From Scedosporium boydii (Eukaryota; Ascomycota; Sordariomycetes; Microascales; Microascaceae): a stretch of 64,000 bases of DNA. The translations under genes were made by a program, and so were the position numbers. Where the stretch lies: NCBI GenBank assembly GCA_002221725.1, contig NJFT01000002.1, positions 432,896 to 496,895 on the forward strand. The letters run 5' to 3'. The notes below the pieces were generated by a model. It saw only the letters and a list, made by a program, of their open reading frames with translations, was not told the origin of the DNA and searched no databases. Position 1 is the stretch's first letter. Each line of letters opens with the position of its first letter. This document shows, piece by piece, positions 1 to 15,298 of the stretch.

Positions 1-773
1 TCCCATTTAGTGGAGGGAATGGAATTCTACTTAGAGGTTCACTGCGAAGATCGACCTGCACAGGAAGACCAATTCCCAAATGTTAAGTTGACCCGGCTCG
101 GGTCAATACATCCATCATAGATATTGTCTGCGGCATGTGGCATAGTCCATCATCAAAACGCAGTTACCGTTCTTCGTCGGACAGTAAAATTTCCCATCGA
201 AGTTGATGACAGCTGTTACAATTGACTAAGCTAAGCTTTTGCTCCAGTACAGTTGTCAAGGTATGCTCAAATTCGAACGCTACTTGCCATTAAGCGTACC
301 TATTGTATTAGAAGGCTCTAGTTACGTACCCTCAGCTGCCTGTTCGAGTGGAACGCATTGGAAACTTCCACCTGGAGAATTGGCCACAAGACGCTTATTA
401 AGCCTGCCCCAACAGGTCCGTGTGCAGCTTCTAATTGGCTAGCCGCGTAGCTGGTGCATTGTTTCGCCTCAAGGCCAGAGACCGGAGCTGTGTGGTCTTC
501 AAGTGACCAGTTCTAGGTTGAACCTGACATTCGCCTTCCACCTCCCCTTCAAAATCTCAAAACCTTCTTTGCCAATTCCTAACCCAACAACCCGCGGCGA
601 GGAGATATAAATTCATCCCTTCTCATTCCTCATCTCCTTTTTCTCCAATCTTCGCGAAATCGATCTCTATCCATTTCTTGCCGAACGTACGGCATACCCA
701 ACAAACGTCATCACCTTCCCCGTCCCTAGCCCGACCTACCATCTCCCCGACAACAGACATCAAATATCCCAAG
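1..773. other. Intergenic region upstream of CDC48
   Basis: No credible gene is seen; the only open frame is short and without recognisable features. The 3' part is pyrimidine-rich, as in many fungal promoters and leaders. A TATAAA word lies at 606-611, about 165 bp before the CDC48 ATG, and could be a TATA box. Confidence 0.6.
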
Positions 774-3605
<2,832 letters not shown>

Positions 3606-4062
3606 AGGCGCGGTGGAGAGTAATACCAATTAGAGAGGCACATGGTGGCTCGCAGTCAGGAGCATGGTTTTTCTATCTTTGTTTTTTCGGATGATGGACC
3701 GGCGGACCTTAGACGCACAGGGTTGTAACAGGTAGATCAGGTCTCTTGTTTTTTTTTTTTTCTCAAGAATTTCCAGTTCAAAATTGATCCCTCAATATTA
3801 GCCATGATTGTGACCGTGATAACTATGTCCAAATGTACTATCATTGTACTCCGTAACACCCGATTGTTGATTGATATACTGAGGTACTGGACACTCATTG
3901 CAAACGAGAGATGTGGTGGCTGATTTATGGTCCCTACTGTCTGCCGCCTGTGATTTAACTACATTTGATATTGCCCCGCCCCCACCAAACCTCGAACTTC
4001 GAATCCCAACTTGACATCGACTTCCAACGTTCACAACATTACACACCTTGACATCATTCACC
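3606..4062. other. Intergenic region between CDC48 and KTI12
   Basis: This holds the CDC48 3' UTR, with a T-rich run near 3750, and a short KTI12 promoter. One copy of the related word TACTCCGTA lies at 3847-3855. No gene is seen. Confidence 0.5.
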
Positions 4063-5161
4063 ATGCCAGTAAGCTCCCTGGACGAAAAACCTATGTATTC
4101 AATGTTTCTCGGCTTTCTCGTAGTTGCTGACTGCCCATAATCCCTAGTTAATTATAATATCTGGTCTGCCAACATCAGGCAAAACCACGCGAGCAAAGCA
4201 GCTGGAAACCTACCTGCGATCGCGTATCGAGCAAGGCAGCAGCAGCAATAACGAAACCAACTGCGCCACCCCATCTAGTGCGCTCAAATACCGCATCCAC
4301 GTTATATCGGACGACAGCCTCTCGATATCGCGCATCGTGTACGACCTGTCATCGGTGCCAGCGCACGCGCGCTCGGCCAACGCCTCGGAGAAGGATGCGC
4401 GGGCGGCGCTATACGGGGCTGTGAAAAGAGTATTATCAGACAGGGACATTGTAATCCTGGACGGGTTGAATTACATCAAGGGGTGGAGATATCAGCTGCA
4501 CTGCGAAGCGAAGGCTGTGAGGACGCCGAGTGTGGTTTTGCAGATTGGGTGTGAGGTTGAGAGGGCGAGAGGGGTCAACGAGGAGCGGTTAAGGAGGAGG
4601 GAGAAGGAGGAGAGTTCAGATCAAGATGGGCCAGAGGGCTACGAGGTGGGGAATTGGGAGAATTTGGTGTTTAGATACGAGGAGCCGAACCCGATGACGA
4701 GATGGGACAGCCCGCTCTTCGCGCTCGTGTGGGACGACGACGAGGAGAGGACAAAGCAGGTATTCGACTCTTTATGGGATGCCATTGCGGGCGAAGGACG
4801 CAAGGTGGTCAAGCCTAACCAGGCGACTGTGCAGAGGGGGAGGGACGCGTCGGGGGATTACCTGTACGTGCTTGATAGGGAGACCCAAGACATCGTCAAG
4901 ACGGTGCTGGAGGCGCAGGGAGAAGATGGAGGCGGCGAGGTGAGGATCGCGAGGTCGTCTAGCGGTGGGGATGAAGACGCGCTTGTGGTGCAGTTGCCTG
5001 GGGAGAAGGTTGGGTTTCCGCGGTTGCAGAGGTTGAGGCGGGCGTTCATTGGGTTGACGAGGGGGGGCATTGGGCTTGAGGGGGTGGGGAATCTGGGGGC
5101 TAGTAGGATCCGGGAGAGCTTTGTTGGTTATTTGAACGATGCTTTTGAGAGGGAGGGATAG
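4063..5161 (+). CDS. KTI12: Kti12-like P-loop ATPase (Elongator accessory factor)
   Basis: Kti12 is an Elongator-associated P-loop protein required for wobble-uridine (mcm5/ncm5) modification of tRNA. Two exons (4063-4068 and 4148-5161) give 339 residues. The first coding exon is only ATG CCA, followed by a GTAAGC donor. The second opens with the hydrophobic strand LIIISGLP running into the Walker A motif GLPTSGKT at residues 8-15, right at the N-terminus as in all Kti12 proteins. Further family hallmarks are the RDIVILDGLNYIKGWRYQL segment and the LNDAFE-type C-terminus. Without the two-codon exon the P-loop has no start, so the splice is well supported. The gene is co-oriented with CDC48 but separated by about 450 bp with its own promoter. 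The alternative name is protein-tRNA(Sec)-kinase-like (PSTK family), which shares the fold; length and motifs favour Kti12. Confidence 0.93.
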
Positions 5162-5504
5162 GTGAGAGGAGTGTCGAGGGCCGGTTTAAAAGTTGTTGAT
5201 GTACAAGGTTGGTTGCGGATTAGACTTTTCATCTTGTGATACCTCTCGGGCTCTTTCTTCAGTCCGAAACTCATGGTCTATGTCTTCTTGTATTTGCATT
5301 CATCATGCCCGCTATATCTCGATTCTAAGAAACATCATCATGAAACAAAGGGTCGACTCCCAACTGTTCCCAGCTCCATATCACCTGGTAACCCTATTTC
5401 CGAAGTAGGATGTTTTTCCGGGAATATCCATCCATACCCATCCCTAGCCAAAAGCCCTCCAAAATAACGCCCAAAAATAGCCAAGACCGCATCCAACGTC
5501 GTCT

Positions 5505-6486
5505 CTACATGACAACGCAGCACACCTTCTCCAACTTCTTGAAGATGGCACCAACGAGATCGAGCTCCTCCTCCTTCTGGGGAGGATGACCCTGACCACC
5601 ATGATGGTCTTGGTACCCACCATGAGGCTTCCCATGATACTGCTGCTGTCCGCCATGTTCCGGGCGATGATATTCCGAATCCCCACCATGCGCACCGCCC
5701 TTCAAATCAACAAATATCCTCCCTTCGTTATCCTCCGTCCTATAGTGCAACCCCATCTCCTTACAAACCTGCTCAACCCTCGGGCGAATCTTCTGCACAT
5801 GATTCGCCGAATGATTCCCCTTCCCCACGATGACGTGCAAGTGCGACGCGCCACGCGACCTCTCCGCCCTGATCCTGTCCTCGAGGATCCGCTCGGCCTC
5901 CTCGACGAAGAGGCCGTGCAGGTCAATGCAGTCCTCGTCGACGCGGCCCTCGGCGTTGTTCTCGCGGAAGATGAAGTCGGCGGCTTGGCGGTTGTAGTCG
6001 TCCATTTTGGAGGCGTGGCGCTTGCCCTCGTTGGAGAGCTCTTTGGCTCGGGCGCCATCGCCGTTTTCGTAGGCTTGACGCGACTTGATTTTGGGGGGAA
6101 GCCGTAGTGTTAGTTTTATTGTCCTTTTTCTTTTCTTTCTTGCTCCTTCGAAAGAAGGGCGAGAGAAAAGAGTTACACGTACGCGAGCGAAACAGTCGTT
6201 GCGCTTCTCAGCCTCCTCTCGCGCTTGGTCTCGAAGACGGTCATACTCGGCCTCGATGTCTACGCTGGTGCGGTGGTTGAAGGCTACGGGACCACCCGGA
6301 GAATATGTCAGTCTCGGAAAGGGGATTTTGCTTTTCTAATGCCCTCCGTTCGGTCCGATATCACCGTTCCCTTGCTTCGGATCCGGGTCAAATCTCCACA
6401 TATTGGGTTTGGATGAGAAGGAGATGGACATGAGGTGTTTTGAGGGACGTACCGTGTCCGCCTAACCGGGTCAAAGGAATTGACAT
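5505..6486 (-). CDS. Smr-domain protein with DUF1771 and C-terminal CaaX-like motif
   Basis: Three exons (6486-6453, 6283-6183, 6083-5505) give 237 residues. The N-terminal half is the helical, charged DUF1771 region (EAEYDRLRDQAREEAEKRND, then the QAYENGDGARAKELSNEG repeat). The Smr (small MutS-related) domain follows, with the IDLHGLFVEEA motif and HVIVGKGNHS, the signature of Smr nucleases and nucleic-acid-binding proteins. A Gly/His-rich linker (HGG repeats) leads to an amphipathic end, LVGAIFKKLEK, and the protein stops with Cys-Cys-Val-Val-Met. The last four residues fit a CaaX farnesylation box, with a second Cys beside it. Homologues of this architecture are common in fungi and poorly characterised. 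Membrane anchoring is my inference. The start is supported by an in-phase 34-nt first exon (MSIPLTRLGGH). Confidence 0.88.
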
Positions 6487-9400
6487 TTTGTTCTGATCCT
6501 TTTTATTTCTTGGCTGGAGGCGCGATTGAGAGTTATTATGAGATTACGATGAGGAGGCTGCGGAAGGGGAAGAGTGTCGGTCACTTGTGAGACTCTATTC
6601 TGAGATTGATGTTTGGAGGGTCCACCACGCGTCCACTACAATCAGTGCCCTACTTCGTACTCCGCCAGGCTAACCAACAGGTTCAGCTCCCCCGGCGATT
6701 CTAGCCTTGCTTGCTTCTTTGGCGGGCTGTGCCGCTGGCTGCAATATCGTCCTGGCTGCCAATTGGCTCTAGGCGGTGCGCACCCGGAGCCGCAGGATGT
6801 CACGGCGAAATTTACGGTGATTTGACCATCAAGATTTCCTCCCAGAGATCATCTTCAGCTTGCTGGTGTCTTCCGCTTCCGAAGCGGATGGATTCGGATT
6901 TCGAGGTTGGCATTGGCGTCTGGAGTCGACGGGACCTGGGAACAAGTCACGTGCAAGGGGCTTTCTTGAGATCCGTGATGGGCATGGATCGTCAATGGAT
7001 CATCGTGTGTGGGGATAAACCTGGAAATTCAGCCAAACTAGCCCCGTTCAGGAGGAGATTACGGAAAGGTTCTATCCTACGCTAGAGTTGCGCTGGTTAC
7101 GAGACCTTGCAAGGAAGAAAATAAGACAAAAAATCGAGCGTTCTTCCAGCACGTGTTCCCCGTCGAGGTGATACCGTGTGTAAGACTACGAAGTCGGTGA
7201 TGCCGGGATGACGCTGTCACTACCCGCCTTTTCATCTCAGAGGATCCTATATATATCAGTTTAAGGAAAGGGGTATTTGCTGGGCAAGACGGTTTTACTG
7301 GTGTGCGAGTACGAAGTAGCACGACGTACGAATCAATATTACTCTGTGCTGGAAGTTGTGGCCATTCCAGACCAGTTCATGACACGCTAGGAAGATCAAA
7401 AAAACCTAGTTGATCAGCTAGTGCAGGGGTTCTTCGGCGCCTTCTCCGAACGTGATCGTCCTTCTCTCAACGACTCTCTTCGTCGATGCCTTTTCACAAG
7501 GAGAGACCAGGAAAACGAGAGTATTGGTTATCATACTATGGAGAACAGTTCGTCTCAATAGTGGCTGGATTCCAGGGTTCTTCGAGTATGGTCCTGTATT
7601 ATTACGATGAAATTCGTTTCTGAAGCGAGCCGTTTCGACTATTACTCTGCGCCTGAAGCCTGCGGCGACAATGTGGATCTCTGACGAGCAAGATCACAGA
7701 GACGACCAAGGTTAACATGGCAAAGGCAGTGTGCATAGTATGATGAGATGTGGATAGACTGATGGTGATGCACGACGCTGCAGTATCCCGTCACGGTAAT
7801 ATAAAGCCCATGTGGCAACCCTGCCTTTCGGGATGGCAGAAGCTTGAGAACAGCCCGGACACTGTCTTACGCTGAGCGCTTCGTCCTCTGTATTCTCCTT
7901 TTGTACGAGGTATGTGTGTACTTCGTCCGACACAATTATGGCTCCGCAGAAGTGGGAGAAGCCGGGGTTGAAGAATATTACGAAGTACTGCTCCTTCCCA
8001 TGGAGAAACGTCAAAAGATTACCTCGCAAGGAGCACGCCTGTCTTGGAATGCGACGGAGAGTTTCCCTTGCCGTTGGTTGGCTGGACACACCGATGGGTC
8101 GTGCTGGAAGCGAAATTTGTGTTGCCAGATCTGGAAGGTTAAGGAAGGGTGGACACCTTGGATCTGCTTCTCACGCAATCTAAGCCATTGGACAAGGTTA
8201 AGGGAGTTTGCTGATGCAAGCCAGGGGGCCGGGTTAGAGAGAAATAATCGCGTCCTCCCGGCTGGCGATCTATTGGAGACCGGTTCCGGTACCCGAAGCT
8301 CGAAAGGAGAGTGAATGGGCTCCAATTGATGGTATTCTCCAAGACGAACGAGCTAACCTGTGTACAGCTCGGCAGACTCCTACCAATGTATTCCGTAGCT
8401 AGATGGCCTCATTGATGCTCTAAAACCCTCTCGGGCTCTCACTAACATCATAGACTGCGGCTAGCCTTGGAATGCGGGTCGGTGGTGGCAACAGCTCTCT
8501 TTCGTGCGTGCTGCGAGAAACATCTTCTGTCGAAAAGGGGTCTGTGGGTCTTGCTTCTTCCGGGTCAGGCCCAGGCCAACTTAATTCCACAGAAGACTCT
8601 CACGAACGTCAGAGGTTGAAGCTCCATTGGACTTCGTAGATGGCGATTGCTTCCAGGAATCGCCCGTCAATGCCATTGTCATCCACAGCGGAAAAGAATC
8701 AAACGTCAGGCCCTTAGCGAACCAGTCCATTGGGACTCTTCTGCAATGGCTGAATGGGTGGTATTGAGATTCGGAAGAGACGCAAGAGACGCAAGAGGTG
8801 CTCAAACCCCGTCATTGGCTCGATTGACAATCACGCACCCCCTTCTCGGGTGAATAAAACGCCACATTGGAGAGCACATCGACCTTGGTTATCACCTTCA
8901 TACAACATTGAACCTTCGATCAAAGCGGTTGACATTGAGCCGTTTCAATTGTGAATCCTCCAAGTTGTCCAGGCATGGTTGATGAGGTAATCCTCGGCCA
9001 ATGGGAGACGGACATCATTGTTCCTTGCAGGCAGATGTACGTACAAAGTAACGACGAAGGAGTGTATCTGTATATCCACGGCTGTCTTCCAAGCTGGGCA
9101 AACTTGATTTATCAGGTGGACAAGAAAAGATTTGGACATCGGCGACCCCAGCGAACCGGATGCGGCAAAGGCGACGATCTGCTAATTCTCCAGCGACTAA
9201 ATATGTATTAGGGATCAAGACTAGCTCCGTTTAGTAGGCTTTAGCGACCTGCCGGGCAAATTGATGATGGGGAAGCTCTAATGTACATGCATACAAGGTG
9301 GTGTATCCCGACGACAAGGTCCCAGGGCCAGGGGCAAAGGCACACTTCACTTCAACGTCCCTCCGAAGCAATTTGATACCGAGGTAGTGCAAGTGGCTTC

Positions 9401-12400
9401 ACGTACACTACGAAGGACAGAAGGAAGCGCCATCCAACAAATATCAATTCAATCCCTATGCGTAGTGTACTTCAATGTTGCAGTTTACGAAGCATTCAGC
9501 GAATGGAGTTTACGAAGTACTCCGTAATATGCAGGGTCCTGGATGGGCCATGGAGCATTGGAGATGCAGCCTTCTGGGCGCTAATTTTCAGATCTCCTGA
9601 TATAAGACTAGCAGACCCCAGTATCGTGCAGATCCGTTGCAGAGGAAACCAGACCTGGCTTCTTCTTTCCTGAAGATGGATGATTTCGAACATTCGCTGA
9701 CCAGTTACGTACGCGGTACAAGTACGAAGTACACGACAAATCCTTAGTATACTTCGGAGTTTGTGGGCTTCGTACTAGTACGAGGGGTCTGCAGAGGCTG
9801 TCCACTACACTACAGGCAAGTAGTGTACACTAGAGCCCTCGATGGCTACGGAACATTAGTGTACACTACACTATCAATACTATACATAATCGGCAGCAAT
9901 ACTTGCCGTGTGCCAAGTCGAGTCATTCTCCAGCTGCGCATCGAGTCTCGCACCGAGAAGTGCGAAGGGATGCCCAGACAATGGCTCCACGAAGGAATAC
10001 ACTGCATGCACCTTGCTTGCGCCGCTCCTCCGAGGACCGCTTCCCTGTCAGGGAACGCCACCAGTAGGCTACCAGATATTATGCAAACGTGTGTGGAACG
10101 GTGAAACGGAAGTGGATTCGTGCCACAATTCGAGGGATTGGGATGAAGATGTGATAGCGTCCAAGTTATTATGTTCTAGACGTTTTCCCCTCGGAGGATA
10201 GGATGTGCAAACATCCATCCAATCGCCTGTTCGCTTCTTCGCATCCTCGCTTATATGCCCCCCGGGCCATTTGCGGGGTCGTCGATCTTGCCTCAGGAAG
10301 GTCGCGAACCTGAAGCTTCCGTTTATCCATCACGGGCGGCTTCCATGGGAGCGGCCCCTTTCCGAGATCCAAACACGGTGCGTATCAAGTCAAGGATAGG
10401 ACCGTAGTCAATCACAGGGTTCTGAGGAATCACCCGGATCTCGGACCTGGAAAACCCGGCTACCAAGTCAACTTGATACAGCGACACGTACGAAGGACGA
10501 AGGACACAAGTTGGACTTCGATCTTGAGTTCCTCTCGGGGCAACATCTCACATGGCAACACCAACCAACTAGGGATGCACGACTTGGACTACACTAGTCC
10601 TGCCGAGAAGCCATTCTCAGCTGCCGCCTGCACATGATCGCACGTGGCGGTCTTCAGGCTGTCGTGGTTGAATGAGTGCGTTTCCTGGAGCGTTAAATAC
10701 CACACGCACCACCCGCTCCTTCGAAGTAAGCTCGAGTCAGGACCTAGCTGCAATAGAAGCCCACCAAAGGTCGCCATCGATGATAATAACGCAGCAACTC
10801 AACACAGACGCAGTGTAGTGTACAAAGTACATACAAACTCATGCATGACCCACTCCCAAGACCCTGACTAGTCTCTAAGGAGGATGCTAAAGCTCACAAA
10901 GTCTGTGGGGTCAATTACCTGTAGCGTATGAAGTACTAGTGTAGATCAATGATCAATGAGCTAGTGTTTATTGATGCTGGTCAACGATAGTTTACTACCA
11001 GTCGATGAAACAGCCAGCTAGGTATACGAAGTAGGTAGTGTATTGATGATCTCTTCAGAACATCAAGTCGAAGAATGCTTGGTATTCTCGATGGGACTTG
11101 TTGAGTGTACGAAGTACGAGTAATTGGAGGAAACAAGACAACTAATCCTATCTGCGTACACACATTTGGGAGCAGGATCAATGTGAGTTGTGATCAATCC
11201 AACGTCCACTCACACACTAATACACTTCGGACTGGAATAGAAGGCTTGACATGTTCCCATGCGCCATGAATTGGTGGTTTGATCGCACGATTTTGAAGCA
11301 TATTACTGAGTACTTGCCCACTTCCACTGCGACTGAGTTGGCATCAGTGGATGCTAATGCCTCGTAGCGGTGGATGTACCTGTACTTCATACATCCTAAA
11401 TTACTGTTTGAGCACCATGAAATGGCTTCTTTGATCGAGTTGTTGGCATCAATAACCTCTCTGTTAAACTCCTCTTCGTCTTCATCCAGTCTTGAACTGT
11501 TTAGGTTTCGACAATCAATGACGATTTACGCCGCCCACCAGGACTCACATGCTGTGACCAAGGATAAATGGCGAAATCGGTAGTTGAGGATCGCCTATAA
11601 AATTTCCCGAAGATTTCATCAATGATCCTTCCTTGAGTTCGTCGGAAGGGGGTGCAATTGAAACATCAACACGGCAGGCATGTTTCGTCGTCGGGCAAGC
11701 CCCCATCGCCCATTGAGATACTGCACCTGGACGCAGTCCTACTATTAGTTTAGTATTATGTGTGACATTGGCACCAGCTGTTCACCACGATCTTTCGTCA
11801 TGAGGTTGCATGTGGTCTTGCAAGCCCTTCCTACCTCATGAGGCGGTTGGCATTTGCTGGCAAGTCGTGCCTACGAAGTACCTATACAGTACGCAATATG
11901 GGAATGAACGATGAACATCTGCTGTGGTTGCAGCGCATGTTCGGCTCCCATACCCATTCTTCCGTACTCAGTTACTATTTCCTACCAAAAGGATGTATGA
12001 AGCAAACCATCGACAGGCGCTGTGCTAATCAATTGATGTATTTCGACGTTATTAGGCAAGTAATTCGTTCCGGTTGCATTGGCCAGGCGTATAATTTTCG
12101 AATTCACTGGACCAAAGGATCATCTTACTGCAGAAGAGCATGATTTTCAGAAATACAAGGTGAATCCTTGAGTTCTGGAACAGGAATCATGGATGCAAGG
12201 AATGGACGAGAGATTACCCACCTGGGAGGCTTCACGCAAGGGTCGCCGCTTCTCAAGGGGGGAACTATTGCTGGTTTGAGCGCGCCGTTTCTTCGAGGCG
12301 TGAGAAAAGAATGGTAAACACTGTATACAAATGTTGCCAGCGATATCCATCATCCGAGGGCAAAACAGGAGGTCACAATACAGTGTCCTTCAGGACAAAA

Positions 12401-13857
12401 CATACTAGTCACTTACACACGGACCCGTGGAGTGGAGCTTCCTTTGTACTCCGCACACAAGCTCCATTCATCCTCATCTCCTTCAAATACGCATTATCCC
12501 TTTTTCATTCTGTACGAAGTACTCCTAGTACAATGTAATTCTACCTTCGTTAATGTATCATCCCTCTCCTGGACCTGCGAATAGTACTTCGTACAGACTC
12601 TGATTCTGGGTTCAGCTGTACCAGTACTTCTCTCCCTGCATCCTCTGAGCTGCAGGCGGGTCCCTCCGTAAACCAGAAGTGGGAATACACTTGCCTAGGA
12701 GCAAAATTTGTACCTCTCCCGATGTTGTTGTCCGCAATGGTACAACTTTCAACGGGCTCAGAGGTAGTGCTAAGACCCCCTAACCAAGCTAATGTAACTC
12801 TTCTCTGGGCAATTCCTGCGATGCCCATAGTGTAGCGTAGCGTACGATGTATGTCGTGTATGAGGTACGCCTGGTATTGTGTGGGACAGCAGTTTCCCCA
12901 GCCATCTCAAACTCTTGCTTCGTACTTGGTAAGGACGAAGTACACTGCCAAAGCTGCACGCCTCAATGGGACCGTCCAGCACCAGACGATTTTTCCAATT
13001 CGCCCGCCCTTATTTTGCATCTCCCCTGAGCCTTGACAATTGGACTGCTGGAAGTCTCCGCCATTTGATCTCCCTCTCGTCCTATAGCAAGACTGGTTTC
13101 CCTTCTCCACCTCCAATAATACTACCACCCCCCCCCTTCCCAAATAACCAACCAGGACCCCATCGACAACCCCCGACCCGAAAAACCTCCCTTTTCGCCT
13201 CCTGCATTTCGCCTTCCCCTTCACATTCTCCCTCCCACAATCTATCTGACGGTGAAACTATCCCGCGAAGTTAATTGCATTCTTGCATCCTCTTCCCAAA
13301 CGACATCTTGACTGCAGGTGAGTGTTGGAGTAGGGAGCTCGTTCCTTTCTTTCTCTCTACATTGGAAAAGGCAAAAAGATCAGAGATCAAGCTTGCTTCA
13401 CATCATCTTCCATCCATTCGCGGTGTGTGTGTGGTGCGATTCTTCCCTGGATCCTTTCCAGCTGTCTTTGTTTCCGACCCCAGCCCCGACGCAGCAGCCT
13501 TTTCTTCCTGTTCCTCTTCCCCCCATCTTTGAAACACAACACCCATTGTGTATTGTGTGTGGTGTCTGTCTCCGGGTATTTCGCTTTCGCTACCGTCATT
13601 CTGAACTCTGTTCTTCATCTTTTTATCCTCTCTTATTTCCTTATTTTCCGTTCCCGGTCGCGTCCAGTCGCAAACACATTACCTCGCCCTAGACTTCGTC
13701 CCTATTCGAAATCTAACGCCAAGTTACTCTCAGGTCGATTGACGGATAGCGACAACACCGACATCAGAACACGAATTTCGGATAGCCAGCTTGCGGCCGT
13801 TCGATTCCATCACCTTAATTTCACCGATTCGTCGAAGCTTAAAAGACTACCGTCACA
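6487..13857. other. 7.4 kb gene-free region rich in TACGAAGTA words
   Basis: I find no protein gene; the open frames here are under 160 codons and show no domains or splice structure. The DNA is mixed in composition and not obviously AT-collapsed. It contains at least ten exact copies of TACGAAGTA or its complement: 6651, 7310, 7979, 9511, 9723, 11025, 11108, 11872, 12513 and 12585. There are many one-mismatch relatives, plus palindromic TAGTGTACACTA words near 9820 and 9857. The last 600 bp are the Galpha leader and promoter, pyrimidine-rich from about 13100. Confidence 0.6.
13318..13733 (+). other. Probable intron in the Galpha 5' UTR
   Basis: GCAG followed by the strong donor GTGAGT begins at 13318. 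A CTAAC branch site at 13713-13717 stands 16 bp before the CAG acceptor ending at 13733. The stretch between is pyrimidine-rich and non-coding, and the ATG lies 125 bp downstream. Leader introns are common in fungal G-protein genes. The call rests on splice signals only. Confidence 0.5.
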
Positions 13858-15298
13858 ATGGGTTGCGGAATGAGCACGGAGGAGAAGGAGGGCAAGGCCC
13901 GCAACGAGGAGATTGAGAATCAGCTCAAGAAGGATAAGTTGATGCAGCGCAACGAGATTAAGATGCTTCTTTTGGGTACGATGCAATCCTGATTCCTCGT
14001 GGTTATTTTCCCCCTTGTTTTTCACGTTTTCTCCACGTTGTTTCGGGCCTCAATTCGACGGGAACGGTCGCCCCGGCGAGCATATGCCATGCTTGACGAC
14101 ACAACGACATCCGATCTCCACGCGAACTTGAGAACGTGACTAACGCTGGTCCGATTATTTAGGAGCTGGTGAATCCGGAAAGTCGACTATTCTCAAGCAG
14201 ATGAAGCTCATTCACGAGGGTGGCTACTCTCGCGATGAGAGGGAATCTTTCAAGGAAATCATCTTCAGCAACACTGTCCAGTCCATGCGTGTCATTCTCG
14301 AAGCCATGGAGACCCTCGAGCTCCCTCTCGACGAGAAGCGTACCGAATATCACGTCCAGACCATTTTCATGCAACCCGCTCAGATCGAAGGCGATGTTCT
14401 CCCCCCTGAGGTCGGAAACGCTATTGAGGCGTTGTGGAAAGACCGTGGTGTGCAAGAGTGCTTCAAGAGGTCGAGGGAGTACCAGCTGAACGACTCGGCG
14501 AGATAGTATGTAGCGAGTTCCCGCTCCGGCCCCTTTGGGCATCCGATTCTACCATTTCTCCTCCGATTTGGAGGATGCCTTGTTTTGGGGATGTCATGAA
14601 ATTTTCGCCGCTAACTAATTCGGATTAGCTACTTCGACAACATCGCGAGGATTGCCGCCCCTGACTACATGCCCAACGATCAGGACGTGCTACGATCTCG
14701 TGTCAAGACGACAGGTATCACTGAGACGACATTTATTATCGGTGATCTCACCTATCGCATGTTCGATGTTGGTGGTCAGCGATCCGAGCGAAAGAAGTGG
14801 ATTCACTGCTTCGAGAATGTCACCACTATCCTTTTCCTTGTCGCCATTTCCGAGTACGATCAGCTCCTCTTCGAAGATGAAACCGTCAACCGTATGCAGG
14901 AGGCCCTAACGCTATTCGACTCTATCTGCAACTCGCGATGGTTCATCAAGACTTCCATTATCCTGTTCCTCAACAAGATCGATCGTTTCAAGGAGAAGCT
15001 TCCCACGAGTCCCATGAAGAACTACTTCCCTGACTACGAGGGTGGTGATGACTATGCTGCCGCTTGCGATTACATTCTCAACCGCTTCGTGAGCCTCAAC
15101 CAGCACGAGACTAAGCAGATTTACACGCATTTCACCTGCGCGACAGACACAACCCAAATCCGGTTCGTCATGGCCGCTGTTAATGGTAAGCGCAATAGTC
15201 CCTCCTCCCCCTAGCCTTGTTGACGGGCCACGTTTCTAACCTAAATGCGTATAGACATCATCATCCAGGAGAACCTCAGGCTGTGCGGTTTAATCTAA
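13858..15298 (+). CDS. gna-1: Heterotrimeric G-protein alpha subunit, group I (Gi-like)
   Basis: This is the GTP-binding subunit that couples seven-transmembrane receptors to cAMP and MAPK signalling, controlling growth, conidiation, mating and virulence traits in fungi. Four exons (13858-13975, 14163-14505, 14629-15185, 15255-15298) give 353 residues, exactly the usual group I length (GNA-1, FadA, CPG-1). Visible motifs are the N-myristoylation and palmitoylation start MGCGMS; G1 GAGESGKST from residue 40; switch I with the RSRVKTTGI arginine and threonine; switch [18 protein letters not shown]; and TCATDT. The C-terminus CGLI puts the pertussis-toxin-type cysteine at residue 350. All catalytic residues (Arg, Gln in GGQ) are present. 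The last exon is only 44 nt. A long CT-rich leader with a probable intron precedes the start. Confidence 0.96.

Noticed and set aside
7712..8314. Open frames of 125 and 156 codons on opposite strands in the gene desert
   Set aside because: No domain, no consistent codon usage and mutually overlapping; best explained as chance.
13427..13873. 148-codon frame overlapping the Galpha start
   Set aside because: It lies in the pyrimidine-rich leader and probable 5' UTR intron, giving Ser/Phe/Pro/Leu-rich low-complexity peptide.
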